In this document: piece after piece, positions 55,655 through 60,774 of the stretch
Layout of the letters: every line of letters starts with the position of its first letter
Numbering within the stretch: the stretch's first letter is position 1
DNA from: Pseudomonadota bacterium
GTDB lineage: Bacteria > Pseudomonadota > Alphaproteobacteria > Rhizobiales > Beijerinckiaceae
NCBI GenBank assembly: GCA_023386155.1
Contig: JAEWKH010000082.1
Span: forward strand, 1-60,774
Reading direction: 5' to 3'
Length of the DNA: 60,774 bases
Position numbers and translations under genes: made by a program
The notes under the pieces: generated by a model
The model's input: the letters and a program-made list of their open reading frames with translations, nothing else
Databases searched by the model: none
Told to the model about the DNA's origin: nothing

Positions 55655-57298
55655 TTATCGGCGCCGCACCGTCTTCAGAACCTGGTGCAGCGTCGAAGGC
55701 TGCAGCACGGCCTCGGGCTCGCCGAACAGGCCGCCCTGCAGGTAATCCATGCCCCAGGCCGCAAGCAGGCGGGCCGTTGTCTCGTCGTCCACCCATTCCG
55801 CCGCCGTGGCGATGCCCAGGTGCTGGGCCCGGTCGATCAGGGTCCTGACGGCGAGGCGGTCGTCGGTGGAGCGCTTGAGGGGTTGGATGAAGATGCCGTC
55901 GATCTTGAGGAGGTCGACGGGGAGCATCCGCAGCTGGTCCGGCGGGACATGGCCTGCCCCGTAGCCGGTAAGGGAAAGCCCGACGCCTAAGGCCTTCATG
56001 GCATGGAGGCGGCCCAGGACCGTCCGGCACTCGGCCAGGGCAGCCTCGGGGACCTCGATGAGGAGGCGCGACTCAATGCCCTGGCGGGCGCCGAGATGGG
56101 CCGCCAGCATGGTGAGCCATTCGGGATCCTGCAGGGTGCCGGCCGAGATCGGCAGCGCCAGGCGCGCATCGGGGTGGCCGTTCAGGTGATCGGCCGCCAG
56201 TTCGAGCAAGCGCGCGTCGACCAGAAGGGCCAGGTTCGCCTCCTTCAGCCGTGGCGCCGGGCCGAGCGGGACCGGGCCGCCTTCGGAGCGCGTGAGGACG
56301 GCACTCGCCTGAATCAGGGCCGGGGCGCGGCTCTGCGCCTCCACCACCGGCTGGCAGGCGAGGGTCAGGCTGCGGCCGTTGAGGGCAGCGACCCAGTCGA
56401 AGGGTGCCCGCCCGCCCGCCGGCGGCGCTTTCGGCCGGCCGTCGTAGACAGTGCAGACTTCCCCGCGCGCGATCCCGAAGGCCAGGGCCTGCTCGGCAAA
56501 GCGCAGCAGCTTGGTGGCCTTTAAGGTGTGGTCCGGGGCGCAGGCCGCCCCCAGGCGGAGAGAGGCCACGGCCGGATGGTCCTTCATGAGACCGGCAAGC
56601 CGCCTCATGGCGCTCGGGGCGTCCGAGGCCGGACAACAGGTCAGGGTCAGGGCGAAGCGGCTTGGGCCGAGGCTGGCGAAGAGATCGTGCCGGCGCATCA
56701 TCGGGCGCAGGGCCCGGGCGATGCCCGCCATGGGATCGGCCTCGTCGGCATCGGCATCGAGCGCGCCGACGATCAGGGTGCAGGTCTGGGAACTCCTCAG
56801 CGCCTCGTTGACGCCGTTCTGGATGCCGCAGAGAAGCTCCGAGCGCCGTCTCAGGACGACGGGCAGCAGATCCTGCGAGCAGGAGACCGGCTCGAGCCGC
56901 AGCCGGCCGCGGGCGAAGGCGGGGCGTCCCTCGATGTCCGGCATCCAGCGGCCCGCATCCTCGACCATCGCCACCCGGTCCGGCTCGAAGCGCAGGGCAT
57001 AGCGGGTCTCGTAGGTGCAGCCCGGCCCCTCCGCGGCGTCGATGACGGCCTGGCGGGACAGGCCGCAGCCCGGCTCGACCAGTTGCGAAAAGGCCTGTCC
57101 GGTCCTGGGCAGATCCCGCGACGGCAGCCCGAGCGCCTCGGCGGCGCCGGGACCCCAGGTCAGGCTGTCGGACACCATGTCCCAGGCATAGGTGACGCCC
57201 GTGATCGGGACACGGGAGGTCCGGGAGGATCGGCCCTGGCGCGGCGGTCGGGACACGCCCCTGAAAAGCCCCGCCCGGCCCTGCCCCTTCGTCGCCAT
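55655..57298 (-). CDS. degenerate GGDEF/EAL-domain regulator
   Basis: A 547-residue protein, with an N-terminal PAS-like region (about 30-110), a weakly recognisable GGDEF-like region (about 140-265) and an EAL fold (about 290-540). The EAL part opens with LTLACQPVVEAQSRAPALIQA, where the ExLxR motif is replaced, and KIDGIFIQ and QGGLFGEP echo the family but acidic metal ligands are missing. It therefore cannot be expected to break down cyclic-di-GMP and may only bind it or a partner. ATG 57298 has GAGGG eight bases upstream; a GTG start is three codons earlier. It lies between phaR and rpmF. Confidence 0.83.
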   Translation of the reverse strand: MATKGQGRAGLFRGVSRPPRQGRSSRTSRVPITGVTYAWDMVSDSLTWGPGAAEALGLPSRDLPRTGQAFSQLVEPGCGLSRQAVIDAAEGPGCTYETRYALRFEPDRVAMVEDAGRWMPDIEGRPAFARGRLRLEPVSCSQDLLPVVLRRRSELLCGIQNGVNEALRSSQTCTLIVGALDADADEADPMAGIARALRPMMRRHDLFASLGPSRFALTLTCCPASDAPSAMRRLAGLMKDHPAVASLRLGAACAPDHTLKATKLLRFAEQALAFGIARGEVCTVYDGRPKAPPAGGRAPFDWVAALNGRSLTLACQPVVEAQSRAPALIQASAVLTRSEGGPVPLGPAPRLKEANLALLVDARLLELAADHLNGHPDARLALPISAGTLQDPEWLTMLAAHLGARQGIESRLLIEVPEAALAECRTVLGRLHAMKALGVGLSLTGYGAGHVPPDQLRMLPVDLLKIDGIFIQPLKRSTDDRLAVRTLIDRAQHLGIATAAEWVDDETTARLLAAWGMDYLQGGLFGEPEAVLQPSTLHQVLKTVRRR

Positions 57299-57453
57299 CA
57301 CACTCACCCTCGAAACGCGCCGGATCGGGGATGGGCGAAAACGCCTCTCGCAAGCCTGGCTGAACCCCGGAAAACCAAGGGTTTCAGGATCGGCCCTCAG
57401 GCTTAATGAAGGGTAAAAAGCAATGGAAAATCAGTGTACTTGGGGATTATGGG

Positions 57454-57484
57454 CATAAAAAAACCGGCGCACGTGGCGCCGGTT
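57454..57484 (-). terminator. rho-independent terminator of rpmF
   Basis: AACCGGCGC (57462-57470) pairs perfectly with GCGCCGGTT (57476-57484); the minus strand continues TTTTTTTAT. It is 24 bases past the rpmF stop. Confidence 0.9.
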
Positions 57485-57508
57485 CGGATCTTCGCATGCC
57501 GCGTGGGA

Positions 57509-57694
57509 TCACGCGTCGGTCTTCACCTTCAGGACCTGACGGCCACGGTACATGCCGGTCTTCAGGTCAACATGGTGAGGACGGCGCAGCTCGCCGGAAT
57601 CCTTGTCCTCGATGTAGGTCGGGGCCTTCAAGGCATCGGCGGAGCGACGCATTCCGCGCCGCGACGGCGACGTTTTTCTTTTTGGAACGGCCAT
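57509..57694 (-). CDS. rpmF: 50S ribosomal protein L32
   Basis: A 61-residue basic protein of the large ribosomal subunit. The start MAVPKRKTSPSRRGMRRSADAL is the L32 signature; the C-terminal half YIEDKDSGELRRPHHVDLKTGMYRG lacks the paired zinc cysteines, so this is the zinc-free form. The ATG at 57694 is set by the conserved N terminus, not by the longer frame upstream. It ends at a strong terminator. Confidence 0.97.
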   Translation of the reverse strand: MAVPKRKTSPSRRGMRRSADALKAPTYIEDKDSGELRRPHHVDLKTGMYRGRQVLKVKTDA

Positions 57695-57843
57695 TTCTCG
57701 TCTCCGGTTAAAATAGCGGAGCGCCCGCTCAACCGGGGAACGCTCACATCTCAAACTTGATGAGGTTGCGCCTCATACAAGGTCTTTGGGGAAATATCTA
57801 GCCCTTTGACGGCAATCCGAGGTTTTTCATTGCCGCAGGGGAG

Positions 57844-57964
57844 AGCATCGAGCCCAAAAGTGGGACGCACTTTTGGGATTCACGCGATGCTCCTCCTTGT
57901 AGGCGCATCGTTCGACGCGGACCCGGAGGGCCGCGTCAGCGAAACCGGGTCCACTATTCGCTAG
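57844..57964 (+). repeat. double-hairpin repeat, copy F
   Basis: First half AGCATCGAG...CGCGATGCT with inner CCCAAAAGTG/CACTTTTGGG; second half GCGCATCGTTCG... with an insertion GGACCCGGAGGGCCGCGTC and a broken closing arm that ends TTCGCTAG. It runs directly into copy G, which is in the opposite orientation. Confidence 0.8.
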
Positions 57965-58077
57965 CGCATCGGACGGAAAAGTGGATCCGGTTTTTCCGGT
58001 CCATCCGATGCGCCAGCCAAGAGAAGAAGCATCGGATCCGATCCCAAAAGTGCAAGTCCACTTTTGGGTCCGATGCT
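57961..58077 (-). repeat. double-hairpin repeat, copy G (complete, inverted)
   Basis: Read on the minus strand it is almost identical to copy A over its full length, differing mainly at one small spot (GGGATCGGATCC for GGGATTGATCC). Together with copy F it fills most of the 415-bp gap between rpmF and mtgA. A further fragment (CCGCTGGGTCCGCACGATGCGCT) extends to 58110. Confidence 0.88.
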
Positions 58078-58109
58078 TTAGCGCGGCCCGCTGGGTCCGC
58101 ACGATGCGC

Positions 58110-58796
58110 TCAGGGCTTCAGGCAATCGCTGAAGGGGGCCGCCCTTTCCATGCGCGCCTGGAGCTGTCCCGCCAGGGCCCGGTGCCCGGGCCGGGGGCGG
58201 GCCGGGTTGCGCACCAGGGGGTTGGGCAGGGCCCTGGCTAGAAGGGCGGCCTCCTGGCGGGTCAGGTTCCTGGCGGATTTACGGAAGTACTTCCGGGCGG
58301 CCGCCTCGGCCCCGAAGATCCCTTCGCCCCATTCGGCGATGTTGAGATAGACCTCCATCATCTGGCGCTTCGACCAGATCAGGTCGAGATAGAGCGCGAC
58401 CGGGATCTCAAGCCCCTTGCGGAGGTAGGAGCGGCTCGGCCACAGGAAGAGGTTCTTGGCCACCTGCATGGGGATGGTCGAGGCGCCGCGGGACGGGCCG
58501 TCCCCGTCAGCCGCCTCCACCACATCCCAGAGGGCATCCCAGTCGACCCCGTTGTGCTCGCAGAAGCGGCTGTCCTCGGCCGTCATGACCGCGAGAGGCA
58601 GATGGGGCGAAATCTCGTCGAGCCCGACGAAGGTCCGCTCCACCGGCTGAAGGGTGAGCCAGCGGCCGACCATCAGGGTCGAGACCGGCGGCACGATCCA
58701 GTACAAGAGGCCTAGCCAAAAGACCGCGCCGACCCATAAGAGAATGAGACCAAGGCCGATCTGGACGAGGCGGCGGAAAAAGCGGGCAACGCTCAT
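58110..58796 (-). CDS. mtgA: monofunctional biosynthetic peptidoglycan transglycosylase
   Basis: A 228-residue enzyme that polymerises lipid II into glycan strands. One membrane helix (LVQIGLGLILLWVGAVFWLGLLYWIV) anchors it; the glycosyltransferase 51 domain follows, with the catalytic Glu in MTAEDSRFCEHNGVDW and motifs GASTIPMQVAKNLFLW, RKGLEIPVALYLDLIWSKRQMMEVYLNIAEWG. ATG 58796 has GGGAG a few bases upstream; a longer start at 58901 would overlap the ATG of the divergent polyprenyl synthetase gene. The stop at 58110 touches the last base of a repeat fragment. Confidence 0.93.
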   Translation of the reverse strand: MSVARFFRRLVQIGLGLILLWVGAVFWLGLLYWIVPPVSTLMVGRWLTLQPVERTFVGLDEISPHLPLAVMTAEDSRFCEHNGVDWDALWDVVEAADGDGPSRGASTIPMQVAKNLFLWPSRSYLRKGLEIPVALYLDLIWSKRQMMEVYLNIAEWGEGIFGAEAAARKYFRKSARNLTRQEAALLARALPNPLVRNPARPRPGHRALAGQLQARMERAAPFSDCLKP

Positions 58797-58899
58797 CGGC
58801 TCCCGCGGCCGTCCCGACCGCAGCGTCCGTTTCGGCTTCCATCGTTCACCGGCATCCCCCTCGGACGGAGCAGCCGCTCCATCCGTATTCAGGCTCGTC

Positions 58900-59826
58900 A
58901 TGGCGCCATCCACAAGCACTTTCACCACGCGGCTCTCCGACGCCGCGAGGATTGTCGAAACAAGTCTCGAAGCCTTGCTATCAGACAAACCCGCTCCCGG
59001 CGAGTTGGCCCGGCCGCCCCGCCTCATGGCCGCCATGCGGCACGCGGTCTTGGGAGGCGGCAAGCGCCTGCGGCCCTTCCTGACCATCGAGGCGGGCCGC
59101 CTCCTGGGAAAAGAGGGGGACGGGCCGCTGCGGGCAGGCTGCGCGGTCGAGCTTCTCCATTGCTACTCCCTGGTCCATGACGACCTGCCGTCCATGGACG
59201 ACGACGACCTGCGCCGGGGCCAGCCGACGGTCCACAAGGCCTATGACGAGGCGACCGCCATTCTCGTCGGGGACGCGCTCCAGACGCTCGCCTTCGAGGT
59301 TCTCGCCGATCCGGCGACGGCCTCCGATCCCGCCATACGCTCCGGCCTCGTCCTCGGCCTTGCCCGCGCCTCGGGGCTCGGCGGCATGGTGGGCGGCCAG
59401 CTCCTCGACCTGACGGCGGAGGGGCGCTACGGGACCGCCGCGATGGGAGAGACCGATATCCGCCTGCTCCAGATGATGAAGACGGGAGCGATCCTCACCT
59501 TCTCGGTCGAGGCGGGGGCGATTCTGGGGCAGGCCGACACTGCGGCGCGGGGCAAGCTGGTCGAGTACGGGCGCGCCCTCGGGGCGGCCTTCCAGGTCGC
59601 GGACGACATCCTCGACCGGGAGGCATCGGCCGAGGCGCTCGGCAAGCGCACGGGCAAGGACCTGGAGAAGGGCAAGGCCACCCTCGTCGACCTGCTCGGC
59701 ATGGACGGCGCCCGCCGCGAGTGCCGGCAGCTCGTCGACCAGGCGGACAGCGCCCTCGACGGTTTCGGACCGCAGGCGCAGATCCTGCGCGAGGCCGTGC
59801 GCTTCGTCGTCGAGCGACAGGTGTAA
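58900..59826 (+). CDS. polyprenyl (farnesyl/geranylgeranyl) diphosphate synthase
   Basis: A 308-residue short-chain trans-prenyltransferase that adds isopentenyl diphosphate to allylic primers. The first Asp-rich motif is HDDLPSMDDDDLRRG, the second is VADDILD, and GKATLVDLLG follows, the pattern of IspA-type farnesyl or geranylgeranyl synthases. The residues before the first motif that set chain length (LLHCYSL) fit a C15-C20 product. The ATG at 58900 is preceded by AGG seven bases away. It is divergent from mtgA; an alternative mtgA start codon would overlap this ATG. Confidence 0.9.
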   Translation: MAPSTSTFTTRLSDAARIVETSLEALLSDKPAPGELARPPRLMAAMRHAVLGGGKRLRPFLTIEAGRLLGKEGDGPLRAGCAVELLHCYSLVHDDLPSMDDDDLRRGQPTVHKAYDEATAILVGDALQTLAFEVLADPATASDPAIRSGLVLGLARASGLGGMVGGQLLDLTAEGRYGTAAMGETDIRLLQMMKTGAILTFSVEAGAILGQADTAARGKLVEYGRALGAAFQVADDILDREASAEALGKRTGKDLEKGKATLVDLLGMDGARRECRQLVDQADSALDGFGPQAQILREAVRFVVERQV

Positions 59827-59834
59827 GTCGGCGC

Positions 59835-59925
59835 TGGCGCATCGCGCGGACCCAGAGGGCCGCTTCAGCGACCCGGAGGGCCACGCCAGTGAAAAGTAGA
59901 TCCGGTTTTCGGCACGATGCTCTAG
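59835..59925 (+). repeat. double-hairpin repeat, fragment I
   Basis: Only the second half is seen, GCTGGCGCATCGCGCGGACCC..., ending CGGCACGATGCTCTAG with an inner duplication (GACCCAGAGGGCC and GACCCGGAGGGCC). Its last CTA is the stop codon of the GNAT gene that ends at 59922 on the minus strand. Confidence 0.7.
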
Positions 59926-60470
59926 ATCTGCGTCGGCACCCAGAACATCAGCTTGACGTGACCGGAGCGGCGGTTGTGCGGGAGGGAGCCGGCCTCGACG
60001 CCGCCATTGGCGAGAATGACCCTCCGCGAGGCCTCGTTGTCGTCGTCGCAGGTGATCAGCACCCGCGGGAAGCCTTCCGAGCGGCAGACCGGCAGGATCA
60101 TGCGCAGCGCCTGCGTGGCGTAGCCGCGCCGCTGCTTCCAGGGCACGATGGTGTAACCGATATGCCCGTAGATGGCGGTCGGCAGGTCTTCCGCTCCCCT
60201 CTGGAAGCGAAAGCCGATGCGGCCGCAGAATTCGCCGTCGCTGATCCAGAAATCGTGGGCCGGCAGGCGCGCCACCTCGCGTCCGTCAGGCAGCCGCACC
60301 ATGGGGCTGTTGTAGAGGTCGTGGAGGAAGCGCTCGGGGTTGCGCCGGTACTGCAGCAGCTGCTCGCGGCTCACGTCCTGGTCGGTATTGGGCGACCAGC
60401 CCCGTTCGAGGGCGTGGGCATAGAAGGGAAGCCAGTCCAGGTTCGGGCGGATGAGGGCGATGTCGGTCAT
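59922..60470 (-). CDS. GNAT-family N-acetyltransferase
   Basis: A 182-residue protein with a single GNAT domain: RIGFRFQRG, then the acetyl-CoA loop HIGYTIVPWKQRRGYATQALRMIL, and CDDDNEASRRVILANGG near the end, as in Acetyltransf_3 proteins. The target is unknown. ATG 60470 is chosen because the fold begins there; the frame is open about 57 codons further upstream, through the repeat copy J. The TAG stop lies within repeat fragment I, which therefore supplies the last residues and stop codon. Confidence 0.85.
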   Translation of the reverse strand: MTDIALIRPNLDWLPFYAHALERGWSPNTDQDVSREQLLQYRRNPERFLHDLYNSPMVRLPDGREVARLPAHDFWISDGEFCGRIGFRFQRGAEDLPTAIYGHIGYTIVPWKQRRGYATQALRMILPVCRSEGFPRVLITCDDDNEASRRVILANGGVEAGSLPHNRRSGHVKLMFWVPTQI

Positions 60471-60510
60471 GGATCGGCAAGACTGGCATCGGCCCCTGGC
60501 AAGAGCAACC

Positions 60511-60650
60511 GGCCCGATGCTCCGCCCTTTGACGAGCGCCACCGTTCTTCGCAAAGAACCCGGGCCCTCCTTTCCGCAGGATGCTCCACTTCTTAACCGG
60601 CGCATCGTTCTTCGCGAAAAACCGGGTCCACTTTTTCGCACGATGCGCTA
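60511..60650 (+). repeat. double-hairpin repeat, copy J (diverged)
   Basis: A diverged first half (CCGATGCTCC...CCGCAGGATGCTCC) is followed by a well-kept second half: CGCATCGTTC...GTCCACTTTTTCGCACGATGCG and CTA. Its last bases abut the IS481-type fragment; the transposase stop codon TAG is formed by them. Confidence 0.75.
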
Positions 60651-60774
60651 GGTGTTTAGTCCCGGCATTTGGTGGAGCGGGTCGAGCCTGAAGCGTTGAG
60701 GCTCGGTTGTCCAGGTTTTGCAGATATGCTCGTAAGGCGTGAGGCCCTTCAGCGTCTTCAGACGCCGGCCGAAG
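60648..60774 (-). mobile_element. IS481-family transposase, 3' end only
   Basis: The minus strand encodes, up to the window edge, about 41 residues FGRRLKTLKGLTPYEH, ICKTWTTEPQRFRL and DPLHQMPGLNT, then TAG at 60650. This is the characteristic C terminus of IS481 transposases, DDE recombinases that move the element by cut and paste. The rest of the gene lies outside the window, so completeness cannot be judged. The end of the element seems to lie at or just outside the gene's last codon, flush against repeat copy J, because TGTTTAGTCCC on the plus strand looks like an IS481-type tip. Confidence 0.85.

Overview
The window is a GC-rich chromosome segment (roughly two-thirds G+C by eye) of an alphaproteobacterium, most likely a member of the Hyphomicrobiales (Rhizobiales) close to Microvirga/Methylobacteriaceae. 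That placement is an inference from gene content and order: lysC-ptsP-prfA-prmC-DUF4167...clpB, secA next to a PpiC-type isomerase and argJ, comF-grxC-nitrilase-DUF1178, phbA-phbB/phaR, mtgA beside a polyprenyl synthetase, and promoter-like sites resembling those of the alphaproteobacterial general stress sigma factor EcfG. About sixty protein genes are supported, tightly packed on both strands. I see no rRNA, tRNA, CRISPR array or prophage. The only transposase is an IS481-type fragment cut by the right edge.

Layout. 0-9.4 kb: an EamA permease, an orphan TRAP solute-binding protein, then small or envelope stress-type genes (54-aa acidic protein, 205-aa low-complexity protein, DUF4142 protein, HtrA-like protease, HPF/RaiA ribosome factor, two small hydrophilic proteins) around clpB. 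Six of these transcription units carry exact or one-mismatch matches to GGAAC-N16/17-CGTT, and clpB has an RpoH-like promoter, so this looks like a stress-response neighbourhood. 9.4-13.5 kb: type II NADH dehydrogenase, a MOSC protein and the DUF4167 protein. 13.5-20.3 kb: the minus-strand operon ptsP-prfA-fosX-prmC, with a fosfomycin-hydrolase homologue wedged between release factor 1 and its methyltransferase, then lysC and ubiG. 20.3-28.4 kb: nhaA, a LysR/MFS pair, a phosphoesterase, an SRPBCC/ArsR pair with an obvious operator, and the DUF1178-nitrilase-lipoprotein-glutaredoxin-comF block.

28.4-39.1 kb: a methyltransferase, DUF427, an iron-type alcohol dehydrogenase with a thioesterase, a second DMT permease, mutT, a small exported protein, argJ, a periplasmic peptidyl-prolyl isomerase and secA. 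39.1-47.7 kb: a GFA-type protein, a DUF1194 protein and cytochrome c' pair, an ABC-F ATPase, cheY-cheZ without other che genes, an L,D-transpeptidase and accA. 47.9-60.8 kb: a methyltransferase/gloB pair, GNAT and DMT genes, a horizontally acquired-looking mepB homologue, the polyhydroxybutyrate genes (SDR, phbB, phbA, phaR), a degenerate EAL protein, rpmF, mtgA, a polyprenyl synthetase, another GNAT and the IS481 end.

The most striking non-gene structure is a dispersed intergenic repeat of about 116 bp, in at least eight more or less complete copies plus fragments. It folds as two adjacent hairpins, and the copies show compensatory stem changes. It sits directly against gene starts and stops; in three cases the reading frame runs through it into the gene, and in others it supplies or abuts a stop codon.
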